Shown here: piece after piece, positions 46,455-57,059 of the stretch
Layout: each line of letters starts with the position of its first letter
Numbering within the stretch: the first letter of the stretch is position 1
Assembly (NCBI GenBank): GCA_964023275.1
Contig: OZ029914.1
Span: forward strand, 11,638,341-11,702,340
DNA: 64,000 nucleotides
Direction: 5' to 3'
Origin: Norana najaformis
Lineage: Eukaryota > Annelida > Clitellata > Crassiclitellata > Hormogastridae
Translations under genes and position numbers: made by a program
Notes under the pieces: model-generated
Seen by the model: the letters and a program-made list of their open reading frames with translations, nothing else
Databases searched by the model: none
Told to the model about the DNA's origin: nothing

Positions 46455-48430
46455 TTTCGGCTGGAAAAAATTAATTCAATTGCAGAGAAAGACACAGGTG
46501 GACTCCCTTGCCGAAATTGTTACCTAGGCTCACAATCTTTGTCTGTATTGTCGCTCCTCATCTCCTGCCGCCTTGAGACCATTTGGTATTAGGTTCTGTG
46601 GTCTGTGAGATTGAGAGAGTACCGTTTAAAACGGATTCATCAAGAAATACTGTTTTTGTCAGCTAAGGTATTGAATGATTTTGGGCTAAAAATTAAGAGC
46701 TTGTCATTTTGTACCAGTTTTGCTCATAATGCAACTATTGGACAATCACAGAGCATTCTATCGTATACATACACGTGCCTTGTTCGTAATGTCAGCTGCT
46801 TAGGGTGCTCTGTGTTTTCAACTTTCACCACTTTAAGGCTGTGGAACATTCCTTTGTTTTAGGATTCGGAATGGTGTGCAAATATTATAATATTTGTAAT
46901 GGGACTATCAACGGCAGAGGCAACTAAGGAGCAACAATAATAGCTAGTTTTGCTGATGACTTTTAACCTTACAATAATGTGACAACAGTGCACTGTTGAT
47001 AGTGATGCTCGTAGGCATAGTGAAGTTAGACAAGTGCAAGTTGGAAGGTTCAAGAGTCGTGTGCTTTCGTTGGGTGGCTGTGGTATTGTTTGCTAATCGG
47101 CCGAAAGATCTGTGGATACTGGAACCATGCTCATGAGTAGTTAAAACAGAAGCATGCAAACAAGTGTGTTAGCTTTACATTTTCACAAAACTTTGGTAGT
47201 TATAACAGGTAAATTCGTTTGCCGTGGTTTTGTATGTAATACGACGTGGAAACAAAATAGATCATCTACTGAGACTCCCATATATTGAGAACATAGATGT
47301 TCAACTCCTATCGTTGTAAAATCTCGCTAAATCAAATGAACATTTGTGGCTGTCTTTTTAATCTATGTGGATGTATGATTGAGCTTAGAAAGGCCAAAAT
47401 CTTTTTAATATCACTTGCATGGCAAATTCAATGACACCGACATGAATGTAGGGCATTAAATCTTATGACCATATCTGATTAATATAATGGCAGACATTGC
47501 TTGTAAGCATGTTTTAAAGTACATAATGTCTCGTAATCGCCCGTTTTCAATAAAGGACGTCTGCAAGACGACGTTCATCAGATCCTTCCCTTCTCTTTGC
47601 CCGCATCTGGCATGACCTTAACCATTTCCCTTTGCAGACGTCCGCATTTCAGCGGAATATAAAGGCCTAGCTTAGGCTACCTGTTGATTAGGCTACCTGT
47701 TGATTTTACAAGGGTAAAATACGCCGCTGGGTGGGATATTTTGATACTGTCCTATTAAGCAGAGGCACTGTAATTAGATCCAAAACAGTGCAATTTGCTG
47801 TCTGAAACTCCGCTGCTGCCTTCTGTCGGGTAGTGCCAGTCCCAAGCCTGGATAAAAGAGGAGAACGACGTCAACGACCTTTGATGCCATAATATGTCGT
47901 TAAACATTGGAACTACTACTACTACTCTGCTGGCCGACAGAAGCTGGTGGTTAAGGCACAGGCTCTACGGATACAACCATGTACTAAATTTAGATGCAGA
48001 CTTCTGCATTGCGCAAAACCTCCTGCCTATTGTCTGAATTTGTCTGCCTTTATGGGCGAACGTTTATGTTCTGGCAGTAGAAGTCTGAGTGGCTTACGGT
48101 GACGTATCGTGTATCTGCTTGTCTTGGTGAGTGTAACGTTTGATGATTGAAGAATGACACAAGTAGGTTATACAAAGGATTTTGGTGTTTTTATCATCTC
48201 TAAGCAAAAACATTTTTTGTCAAAAGTGTCTAAAACAGAAAATATAAAAAACTCGGGTCATTATACGGAAACAAAAAAGTGACAGATGCATATTTCGATA
48301 TTCTTTGTTAAAGATTTTGAAGGTAATATAATTGCCGGCGAGCATTTTGTAATATGACTTAGAGGAAACTTGTTTGGTTGTCCTAATTTGACAAGGCATG
48401 ACCATCATGAGAATGTCATAGTATACGGTA
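46275..48430 (+). repeat. Duplicated block, copy B
   Basis: Same order as copy A but without the minisatellite, the LINE and two of the three 226-bp units. It ends against a SINE family 2 copy at about 48430. A segment at 47815-47930 ending in ACTACTACT resembles 6590-6680. Confidence 0.75.
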
Positions 48431-48600
48431 TATAGCGACCGCATGGCCTCGACCATGCTCATTTTGCTATGAATTTATCGGATGAGATCCTTTATCCCAA
48501 CTGCCCGTTTAAATGGGCGCCACATCAGTTTAGGTTCCCGTGCACGGACCGTACCAGCCCGAGATTAAAATCGCTTAGATTTAGCCACTATCGCCAAGGG
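48425..48600 (-). mobile_element. SINE family 2, copy in minus orientation
   Basis: The reverse complement of 19767-19905 is recognisable: CGACCGCATGGCCTCGACC, TATCGGATGAGATCC, GCCCGTTTAAATGGGCGCC and CCAGCCCGAGATT. Confidence 0.75.
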
Positions 48601-48839
48601 AACAAAGGGGTCCAAAGTAATTCTTTGCCGAAATACAGACTTCTTGCAATCTTAATAAAAATTTATTTAATTCGTCCACTAGTAGCTTTTTTCTTTTTGT
48701 ACTATGTGATTTAATAGTCTGTTAGTTCAGGCTCAATAGATTTGCATTCTTACGCGGACCAGAGCTTTAACTTTGGTATTGCCAACATTTAGAGTCCGCA
48801 AGTGGACAGAACTATAACCTTCTACTCTCCAAGAGCTTG
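48601..48839. other. No gene seen
   Basis: Unassigned short stretch. Confidence 0.4.
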
Positions 48840-49400
48840 GAGAGCCTGTCGGTTGGCTTAGGTGGATACAGGCTTACGTTCTTCAGTGCAGTAATATATG
48901 TTAAACTTTTCTTAGCCCATTCGACCTACATCCTTCGTGTTTGTATTAGATTCTCCATACTGACCTGCTTGAGCATGAGGCAGCTCCAGATGATTTCCAG
49001 ATAGTGACCCACTTTCCACGTTGACTTTTCCTTGCCAACGAGCGAGGACAATCCAGATCCCGCTACATTTGGAACAAGAATATTTTGCATATGGAATAGG
49101 GGCAGAGTCTCTTAGGCTGGTAGGCCTACATTTCGTATGTAGCTTAAGGTATTCGTGAAAATGATTCTAAAGGCCGAGATTAATGTAGTAAATGACGTGA
49201 CAAGACTGTTAACATGAAAAGTCAAAGCCTAGTTATGTTTTAAAAGGGTAACATGCCATTTCTTGTATAAGTGGACTAGGTGTTGATCCTAAATAATATT
49301 AAGTTGAGCGAATGAAATGGAATCACAAATAATTCTGGTCGAACAATATATACTTTGTTCGCTGTAACACTCCGGCCACACCAACCCTATTGTACGCATT
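48840..49400 (+). repeat. Non-coding repeat unit U, copy 4, split by a UBX-exon fragment
   Basis: Unit U landmarks CGACCTACATCCT and GTGTTTGTATT lie left of 48949. AAGAATATTTTGCATATG and TATTCGTGAAAATGATTCTAAA lie right of about 49075. In copy 1 (12380-12420) the two sides are nearly adjacent. Confidence 0.75.
48950..49075 (+). pseudogene. FAF2/UBXD8-like UBX exon fragment, copy C
   Basis: Reads ILHTDLLEHEAAPDDFQ, IVTHFPR then TGA, with small deletions afterwards. The nucleotide run GATGATTTCCAGATAGTGAC, CCACTTTCCACGTTG is shared with copy B and not with copy A, so C is closest to B. It is truncated before the exon end and lies inside repeat unit U. Confidence 0.7.
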
Positions 49401-49645
49401 CATACTTACCAGGTTGACTACGGTAATCGCAATCGTTAACTCGAAAATATCTAGATCGGACCACATTAAAGCCAAGAGCATAGTCAGAGGGGTTGTCATA
49501 GATGGTTGTCACCTGATTTGGTAGGGTAATGCTAACTTCGGGAAATACGGACAAATGTAGGGCTAAATGTATACGGTTTTATTTAGCGACCGCATGGCCT
49601 CGACCCTACTCGTTTTGCAATGAAGTTATCGGATGAGATCCATCA
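49401..49645. other. Unassigned, ending in a SINE family 2 fragment
   Basis: 49575-49640 carries GCGACCGCATGGCCTCGACC and TTATCGGATGAGATCC, the reverse complement of the SINE family 2 end. Confidence 0.55.
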
Positions 49646-49649
49646 TCAT

Positions 49650-50430
49650 AGGTGCCATCGAAAGAACAAAGTCCGGTTGCCAGACGTGCAGAGAGAGATG
49701 GGAACAGAGCCGCTGGTAAGGTGGGTTGTGTTAAGGCTGAGACAAATGGGATGGATGCATGAGACAGATGATGATGGGTGGACGACAGAAGAGATAGAGG
49801 AACGGAGAATTTGCGAAAGTCAGGGGAAGATCGTTACCGAGTGAGGTTGCAGTGTGGTATATGGATCAGTTAGAGAACATAAGATGAGTTGTTGCAGGAG
49901 ACGGGCAAGAGTGAGGTTAGAGGATGAACGGTAGTTTGGGATGATTAGAAGGTAGTTTGCGAAGATAAGTTGGTAAAGAGTATTGCAGAAAGTTATAGGC
50001 TAGAGAAAGATCTTTCAGATGAATGCGTTTGGGGAATGTCAGCCAGTAGAGTGATAGAAGTGATATGGTGATGCTCGGGTGTCCGGGTGATAGCTCGGCA
50101 AGTAAATGTTGGATGAGTGGATTCAAGGTTAAGAAAAATGGAATTACAGTAATCAAGGTTGGAGTGGACTAGACAGGTATCGATGGTGGAGAGAGTTTCA
50201 AAATCGAGCATAAATCGAATACGGCGAAGTTCATGAATATGAATGAAACAGGTGCACGAGAGGTGATGATGAATTGATCATGTGATTTAAGAACGAGAGA
50301 TGGGCCAAAGATGATGCGAAGATTGGGTGAAGGCGATTGAAAGTGAAAATGAGAGTGGAGGAATTAGCTGATAGATGGATGAAAAAGTCAGGGATCTTCT
50401 TAATCTGATCTGGTTGACCGAGAAGAATGT
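49650..50430 (-). pseudogene. CR1/L2-type LINE L-a, copy 3
   Basis: Colinear with 25550-26460. Minus-strand landmarks are TCLVHSNLDYCNSIFLNL at about 50180-50130 and ISLLSLYWLTFPKRIHLKDL near 50070-50010, the DYCNS and LHWLP..RI.FK region. Frameshifted. Confidence 0.75.
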
Positions 50431-50439
50431 TATGTTTCT

Positions 50440-50700
50440 CGCGTACGTTCTAATATACGTGAATATATTCGGCTTGTTTGCTACGAATCGGGAGACGTAG
50501 TTCATGACCGAATGGAGCTGATGCAACAGGGCCTAAAGCATACCTGCAAAATTGAACTGCAGTAATCTGGGTGATAAATATGAATGAATAAATGAGGAAC
50601 ATCATTGCGTTGAATGAGAGATTGCGGAGTATGAATCGTATGACTTTACATCTGATAGAAACAGTACTTGCATTGTGGACATATATAGTAAACGAATCAT
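50440..50700 (-). pseudogene. LINE L-c fragment
   Basis: Matches 30470-30700 (ACCTGCAAAA.TGAA.TG.AGTAATCT.GGTGA, ATGAGAGATTGCG.AGTAT). Translation is degenerate. Confidence 0.65.
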
Positions 50701-50769
50701 AACATTTTTCTGAACAGCCTTCACCTGAACATGATTTGGCTTCACACCAGCATAAAGTAGTTATTACAG

Positions 50770-51000
50770 TTCAGGAAATGTTTTCTATTCTAGTTTTTAT
50801 TTAGTTCAGGTCTGATCATTTTAGTTCAAGTTCTAATTTTATTTTTTCCAGCAAAATTAATTTAGTTTTAGTTCAATTTTTTATTTTCCAAAACTTTTTC
50901 GTTTTCGTTTTAGTTCTCCTATAAAAATGATTTACGTTTTAGTTTTAGTTCTAGTTTCAGTTCTACATGTATTTCTAAAAACAAGGTAAGTCCAGTGAAG
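50770..51000 (+). repeat. Degenerate TTTTAGTTC array, left
   Basis: Many imperfect TTTTAGTTC / TTTTCGTTTTAGTT units. The same motif in the same orientation recurs at 52840-52995 on the other side of the transposase fragments. Confidence 0.85.
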
Positions 51001-51029
51001 TAATCTAAACATTGTTATCTATTTCAAAA

Positions 51030-51165
51030 TGCTGCAATTTAGTTTTGGAAATGCATTCATCTCTAGTGATTTCGACATTCTGTTCCCCCTACCAGCAGTT
51101 AGAAGACCACATAATGAAAAAATCCGTTCCACGTAGCATTTACATGTAATCTCCTCTTTCAATCC
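51030..51165 (-). pseudogene. hAT transposase C-terminal dimerisation fragment
   Basis: The minus strand reads EEITCKCYVERIFSLCG then LLTAGRGNRMSKSLEMN and AFPKLN. This matches the hAT dimerisation domain signature (S..VER.FS.aG.l....R..ls......l..LK.N). No upstream hAT domain is recognisable, so it is a remnant. The degenerate arrays on both sides could belong to the same element's ends but run in direct, not inverted, orientation. Confidence 0.75.
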
Positions 51166-51846
51166 TTTTGTCCAGTTTTGAAATAAAATTTTGGGGTTGC
51201 CTACCCACCCCACCACCTCCCAAACACATGCACAGCAATAAAACCACAACATCAAAAACACAAGTTGCACAACAGGGTAACAACAGAAACATTACAACAA
51301 GCCAGGCACATAGACAGGCAAACAGACTGGTTTCCTTTTCAAATATTTGGTGACTCTGAAAAAAGCCAATTTGAGAAATGCTTGAGTGTGCTGGATTGAC
51401 AATGGATGGTCATCTTGAAAATGGCTGAAGCTTCCTGGATCGACTCCTCTTTCTCAACAGACTGGACTGAATAGTTCTAGGAGGACAATTTAGAATGAAA
51501 ATTTGAACAGTCCTATACTGCTTACCTTCTTTATACCCCACAGGCACTTACTTATTTATACAGCACTGGTTCATGGGACCACTATTTTATTTTGCTCATG
51601 GTAAATGTGGAAGCATCCAACTCGGCACAAAGCAACTTTGCATGCTTTTCATTTATACTAAGTCTTCTTAGGGCAGCCCTTTGGGAGTTGTGATTTCAAT
51701 TTCTGAACATAAGATGCAAGTATGGCAGCAACCCATAAGCTTGACCCAGATGTGACCTCTCTCACTGCTGGCCAGCACGAGCAAGGAACATGCCCACAAG
51801 ATGCACAACAGGGAAGTCAGTTGTCGAGCACGTCCGAAACTTCTGT
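51166..51846. other. No gene assigned between transposase fragments
   Basis: Minus-strand frames are broken and I could not match them to hAT or piggyBac domains. Confidence 0.4.
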
Positions 51847-52546
51847 TTAGTTCTTTGGCAAGTTACCATCTGAAGTGTTGATGCTTTGTGCTAGACTTTC
51901 TTCTGGAATCTGCCAAATCTGCTTGTGCTTTTGGGGAAGTTTCTTTTCAGATAACATAGGCAATGCAAATGGCAACATTATTCCCATCAGAAAATGTACC
52001 CCCACTATTTTATTACCAAACCAGCCAACCGGGTAATAGCATTCTGAATACCCAAGTTCACCCACCCATGTGAAAATTATAGTTGCAAATGACACATGCA
52101 TGGGTTTACCTGCCTGCTGTTCACCTGATCTATTCTGCTGAGCATACAGATTGGTCTGTTCATCTAGCATATCAAAAAATTGTTATGTAAAAACAGTGAG
52201 AAAAAGTGAAACAAATGGTGCATCATGGGCTGATCTGCCACAGATACATGTAAATGGCACAGTTAGGGGTGAAACTGGAAAATCTGACACCTATTCAGTC
52301 CAGTCTATCTCGCCCTAGTCATCCGCCTGATCCAGTTCGACGGTCCATTGCAGGCATCAGAAGCCGTTTGAACTCGGAGTCGATGTCAAAATGTTCTTTA
52401 GCCAAAGCCACTGTATCTTCTTCACTGGGAGCAAAATACAAGTTTTTATTGTCAGATGAGTCGAAACTCTCATCATCTGATGCAAATTCATGAAGAATTT
52501 GTCGAATTTCGCCGTCGTCGGTAAAGCCACAACAACACTCCGCCAT
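51847..52546 (-). pseudogene. piggyBac-type transposase N-terminal remnant
   Basis: The minus strand starts at ATG 52546 with MAECCCGFTDDGEIRQIL and an acidic stretch (FASDDESFDSSDN), as typical of piggyBac-derived N-termini. After a break, the frame 52170-51847 gives MLDEQTNLYAQQNRSGEQQ, the TN.YA motif that opens the piggyBac DDE_Tnp_1_7 domain. IVGVHFLMGIMLP follows, resembling the G..i.MGi..lP block. It then degenerates before any catalytic Asp. A TTAA-flanked end lies just upstream (52736-52760). Strongly truncated. Confidence 0.68.
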
Positions 52547-52735
52547 TTTGGGTTACTTGAATTCGTGATTTAAATGTCCGATTCGATTGGTTGATTTTCA
52601 TGTTTATGACCCAATTCTAAAAATATCTTCCACTTATTTCTGCGCTTAATTATATTATCTTAGCCTAAGTGACGTTAGATTTCAAAAATATAACGTTTGC
52701 GATAGGCTGAGAGCCCTATAATATGAATGCTAATT

Positions 52736-52806
52736 ACCCCGAGTCACGCTCGGGGTTAACCGTTTTTGCAGAGAATTTTGGGCCCGAGTAACGCTTGGGG
52801 TTAACG
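52736..52806 (-). repeat. piggyBac-like end: TTAA plus CCCC-hairpin, present twice
   Basis: On the minus strand: TTAACCCCGAGCGTGACTCG at 52760-52741 continuing GGG, a hairpin CCCCGAG...CTCGGGG beside TTAA. About 44 bp further out a second TTAACCCCAAGCGTTACTCG occurs (52804-52785), also followed by GGG. TTAA targets and CCC-starting ends are piggyBac hallmarks. Confidence 0.6.
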
Positions 52807-52839
52807 CTAAGGAGGCTAATAAATTATGATTCACAGAAC

Positions 52840-52995
52840 TTCGTTCGAATTTTCTTTTTCCTTCTCGTTTTTATTTCATTCAACACCATAGCATTTTCGT
52901 TTTTAAATAGTTTCAGTTCACAATTTCTTTTTCGTTCTAGTTTTAGTTCGCGTGAACGAATTGCTAATCGTTTTAGTTTTCGTTTTCGTTACTTG
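52840..52995 (+). repeat. Degenerate TTTTAGTTC array, right
   Basis: TTTTCGTTTTAGTTC-type units in the same orientation as 50770-51000. Confidence 0.85.
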
Positions 52996-53029
52996 TATAA
53001 CACTGGTTGGATTCTACCTCTTGGACCAT

Positions 53030-53170
53030 ATTTATAGCGGCCGGACAGACTATTGGCCTAGCGGGATCGAATTTTTTCAAAATATAGGGCCTAAAAACAC
53101 TGCACAATCGCATAAAAATCGGTCAAAGTCTGCATCAACTTGGCCGATTAACAGAACCACGTAAATACGG
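53030..53170 (+). repeat. Repeat segment related to 20080-20210
   Basis: See the entry at 20021; same motifs in the same order. Confidence 0.6.
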
Positions 53171-53790
53171 AAAAACCATGCGTAAAGAAAATCCCCTCAC
53201 TGAACTTAATCCACGACAGCAGCTGGTCTATTGTCTAAACCCCCTCCCCGACTCTTGCATACCGCCTGAAGAAGGCTGAGAGTTATACATCATCTTGTCT
53301 GGCTTAAGCACTAGTCGGTGACTTACTAAGTCCTGCTTATGCATACGGCCCAGATGGTTATACAGCTGGATTTGAGATTCGATGCCAAATCACAGCTTCC
53401 TTGTTTTAAAAGCAGTTGGCAATGTAATATCGGCAGCTGAACGACATATACAGAAGAAAGTCTCACAAATTCAGTAACAGGTAGTTCTATATATACTTTC
53501 TTCATGTGCATGTGTGTGTACGTACGTTTGTACGTACGCATGTATGTATGTGGGTATATACTTCGGTAATAAGTATGTCTGTGTAAGATGTAGGACTTGT
53601 AGGTATGAATGTTTCATGTATACATCTTTTGCGCGCATTGTAGTTTTGTATGTGTGTTCCACTATCTGTATGCAGCCTACGCATTTCTGAATGTATTTTA
53701 GCATATATTTCTGCATATATGTATTTATATGTGTAATGGCATAGGTCGCAAGTCTTGCTAAAACTGGGTGTGTAGTTTGAGAGAGTGATA
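53171..53790. other. No gene; ATGT-rich DNA
   Basis: Loose TGTGTACGTACG/ATGTATGT DNA at 53505-53745. Confidence 0.5.
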
Positions 53791-53906
53791 TATATAGATA
53801 GATAGATAGACAGCTAGACAGGCAGATAGGTAGATAGATAAATAAATAGATAAATAGATAAGGTAGGTAGGTAGGCAGGTAGATAATAGCTTATAGATTG
53901 ATAGAT
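53790..53906. repeat. GATA-type microsatellite
   Basis: Imperfect GATA/GGTA units. Its end (53899-53906) is the 8-bp target duplication of the hAT element. Confidence 0.9.
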
Positions 53907-54614
53907 CATCGGTTCTCAACCGGTGGTACGCGTACCCCTAGAGGTACGCCAGCTGTTGCCAGGGGTACGCAAGAAAAAATATTACAACTTTCATGTGATG
54001 GTGGATTGAAGAATGAATTCAAAAATGACTTGTTGAGTGATTTCTGGCTTAGAAGAAGAGCAGAATATGGATTAATTTCCGACAGAGCTATGATATTTTA
54101 AACTCCTTTCAGTACTTCATATCTCTGTGAAACTGGATTTTCGGCAATGCTTGCGATTAAAAATAAATACAGACCGAAACTTGAACTTGAGCCAGACTTA
54201 CATCTAAAACTAACAAAATTAAAGCCCGATATTGCAAAATTATGCAAATCTAAACAAGCTCAATGCTCGCATTAAAATTAAACTTGTAAGTTGACTCTGA
54301 ATAACCGTTGATAACCATTAGCCCTACTCTTCATGTCTGTTATTGTTATTAGACAAGAATGAACGTAAAATAAAATAAATTTATTGGTGTGCAACAGTAA
54401 TAATTTTTATATAATAAAATTTAATAAAATTCATGTAGGTACACAAAAATGTTTACAAAAAATGTTTTATAATTAGGTTTGGACTTATTAAACTAAATCA
54501 CTACTATAATAAACTTACTAAAGAACGTTTCTGATAAGTTTTTCTGGTGGGGGTACGCCAGGAAATAACTTTTATACTTGGTGGTACAACAAAAAATAAG
54601 GTTGAGCACCGCTG
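53907..54614 (+). mobile_element. hAT transposon, 708-bp internal-deletion derivative
   Basis: The ends CATCGGTTCTCAACC (53907-53921) and the complement of 54600-54614 (CAGCGGTGCTCAACC) match at 13 of 15 positions. Both sides carry TGATAGAT (53899-53906 and 54615-54622), an 8-bp target duplication as expected for hAT. The host site is a GATA microsatellite, so part of that match could be chance. Subterminal GGTACGCCAG occurs on both sides. Inside lies only the transposase C-terminus. Confidence 0.85.
53985..54275 (+). pseudogene. hAT transposase C-terminal domain (ZBED5/FAM200-like), one stop
   Basis: The frame reads DLLSDFWLRRRAEYGLISD, RAMIF, a TAA stop, then TPFSTSYLCETGFSAMLAIK, NKYRPKLELEPDLHLKL, TKLKPDIAKLCKSKQAQCSH and a stop. 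The PF.T.YLCE.GFS....K.K.R..L....dLr..L....P.I..L...KQ.q.SH pattern is the C-terminal dimerisation region of ZBED5/FAM200/SCAND3-type hAT transposases. The BED finger and catalytic core are missing. With intact ends, the element could have moved only with a transposase supplied in trans. Confidence 0.8.
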
Positions 54615-54700
54615 TGATAGATAGATGGGTAGATGGATGGATGAACGGATGGACGGAGAGACAGACAGACATACAGGCAGACAGGCAGACAGAGAAAGAA
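54615..54700. repeat. GATA/GATG/ACAG microsatellite, right side of the hAT element
   Basis: Continuation of the tetranucleotide DNA interrupted by the hAT element. Confidence 0.9.
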
Positions 54701-54904
54701 AGAGAGCAGCACAGAGACAACGATAGAGAATCAAAGAAATGTATTGTGATTTCTGAAATAAAATACATTCATGCATGCTTTAGGTTTTCTTTGCTTCTCC
54801 CCAGATTAGCCAGACTGTGGGCAAGCAAACAAGGCAGTGAACAACATGTAATTGCTTATAGGCTTAAATGTATAAACCTACTCAGATGTGCGTTGAACTT
54901 AATA
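54701..54904. other. No gene seen
   Basis: Unassigned. Confidence 0.4.
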
Positions 54905-55066
54905 AAGTAGTAGCAGTAGTAGTTGTTGTAATAATAATAGTAATGCTATTACTGCGCCTACTACTACTACAACTACTACCACTACTACCGCTACCACTAC
55001 TACCACTACTACTACCACTACTACTACCACTACTACTACTACTACTACTACTAATAATAATAATAT
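54905..55066. repeat. (TAG)n/(ACT)n triplet tract
   Basis: AGT triplets, then ACT/ACC triplets, then AAT. The Leu- and Ser-rich ORFs are artefacts. Confidence 0.95.
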
Positions 55067-55329
55067 TAATAGAGCAAGAATGTAGTTTGCTAGGACTGCG
55101 ACTTAACCGATACAAATGCCTCTCAATAACGCAGTTCGAGGCATCTCACTGAAATGCTGAGAAAGGCTCAGGTGAACTGCTGGCACAAACTAGTCAAGCG
55201 ATTCAAAATGATAATGCTGCATAACAGAGGTAAGATACATAGACCTAAGTATTGGTGTTGTAACCACGCTGCTGGAATTGTTGACTGAAACATTGATATA
55301 ACTCCACTCTCTCTCTCTCTCTGTCTCCA

Positions 55330-56230
55330 TCCTCCTTGCTCAGCCGATAGATATATGGCATGTTAACAACTGAATTACTTATTTGATTAGTCGTTGCGGA
55401 TATCCTTAACCGACTGCCGCTAAGTATATAAATTTATTAGTAAATGAGCAATGTTGGCAGAATATTTATGTTCTTGCAGGTTGAGGACTGTGCCTGAGGC
55501 TTACAGTTTTTACAGTGACATCGTGTATCTGCTTGTATTGGTGAGTGTAACTTTTGATGATTGAAGGGAACCACAAGTAGGTTATGCAAAAGTTTTTGTT
55601 GTCTATATTATGTCTTAGCGTCTAGAACAGAAAATGTAAAAATTCTGGTCAATAGATGGAAACTAGAAATAATTTATAGATCTATATTTAGATGGTCTTT
55701 GTTAATGGTAATATAATTGCCGGTAAGCTGTTTTGTGATATGTCTTAGAGGAGCCTTGGTCGGTTATCCTAATCTACCCTAGTTCATTTCCACCATGAGC
55801 AGGATGTTGAACAGAAAATTGGGGTAAATAGTGAAGGAAGGCTAAAAAAACAAAAGGAAATGCAAGGTTTGGTAGAAAAGATTATCAGTTACTTAATTTT
55901 AGACCATTTTTAAGCAGCATAATCTAACAGATCGTTTTTTGCCTGCCATTTGCTATGGTTGTAAATGTCTTGATAATGAACTGTCAGTTTCCATTGGGAT
56001 GACTTGATACAAAGTATAGACTCAACTATGCATGGATGGCGTTTCAACTTTGTGTGTCTCGGTTCTGGGTTCTTTACGAGAAACTGTTTGATATTTGTTG
56101 GTTTGTTTTTATTTGTTGGTGACTATTTTGAATTACATTTTCGTGGTGTGTTGGAGATTATTTTGTAATTGTTCTGTTTGTTTCTTGTGTCAAATTTTTT
56201 AAAAATAGTTTCGTAACCGTAATCGTAATT
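55330..56230 (+). repeat. Duplicated block, copy C, distal part 1
   Basis: Colinear with 9940-11170 of block A (ATGGCATGTTA, GTGACATCGTGT.TC.GCTT, GGTGAGTGTAACTTTTGA, AAATGTAAAAA.TCTGGTCA, ATAATATAATTGCCGG, GAGAAACTGTTTGATA.TTGTT). Confidence 0.75.
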
Positions 56231-56234
56231 CCGA

Positions 56235-56400
56235 GATTTCTACAGCGCCCAACGAAAGCCGCGCCGCGGGGACCAGCTTATTCACAGGCGCTCAGTCAAA
56301 ACAAAATCGATAGGCAGAAAGGTTCGGTTCCAGGTCAAGATCCAAAAGTCAAGCCGAGAGATAGCGTGGCAGCTATGGGGGTGGTGTTTGGGATTGGAGA
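56235..56400 (-). repeat. Inverted copy of the repeat at 1150-1466
   Basis: On the minus strand: CTTGACCTGGAACCGAACC, TGCCTATCGA, GTGAATAAGCTGG, TTCGTTGGGCGCTGTAGAAA. No tetranucleotide tract here. It interrupts block C between the stretches matching 11170 and 11210. Confidence 0.75.
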
Positions 56401-57055
56401 AGAAAGAGAGAGACAAGAGGAAGAAGAGGTGTCAGGAAAGGATCTGTGAAAGAGGAATGTTGTGAGTTTTGAGTGAAAGGCCGAAGCAGAAATTGCAAGG
56501 GGTGGAGCATCGATGAGTTTGTATGATGAGTCAGAAAACTGTCGCAGTTCTGGGGGGGGGGGGAGTTTATTAGTTTAAGCACTTCTCTCTCGTTTTAAAA
56601 GAAATTCAGTATGGTCAATTAATACTGACACAAATGTGTATTGGCATTGCAACTATTATCATCTAACATCATTAGCTGCTCTTGAAAGTGCAATATAGTT
56701 TTACGCTTCAACAAATTTTCTCCCACTGAGTTTTGTCTGCACACATACAAATCTTTCTGACCTAATATATAATGTCAGCAGCAACTCAGTGCAGCATAGA
56801 AAATCTTGTGCTTATTACAAAGCAGCCTTTTTTCGGAATTATGATGTTTTCAGTGCAACTTGTGATTCAAGGAACTGGGTATTCTAGAACGAATGTAAAG
56901 ATTATGCAAAGAAAACCAAACTCTTCAGTCCATGAACATTTAAAAGGGGTTGCAGTGTGTGGTTGTAGATCTATAGGACTATACAGTGATCACTTATCTC
57001 GAGACCGCGGCCTTGGTTTCGATACAGTTCTAATACCACAAAATGCTGCTTTGGT
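56401..57055 (+). repeat. Duplicated block, copy C, distal part 2, and unassigned tail
   Basis: 56580-56880 matches 11170-12140 in pieces (GAGTTTT.TCTGCA.ACATA.AAATCTTTCTGA, AAAATCTTG.GCTTATTACAAAGCAGCCT). 56401-56579 is purine-rich and unassigned. Confidence 0.65.
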
Positions 57056-57059
57056 TTTG

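Noticed and set aside
53470-53745. His/Tyr-rich minus ORFs
   Set aside because: Translations of ATGT-type simple repeats.
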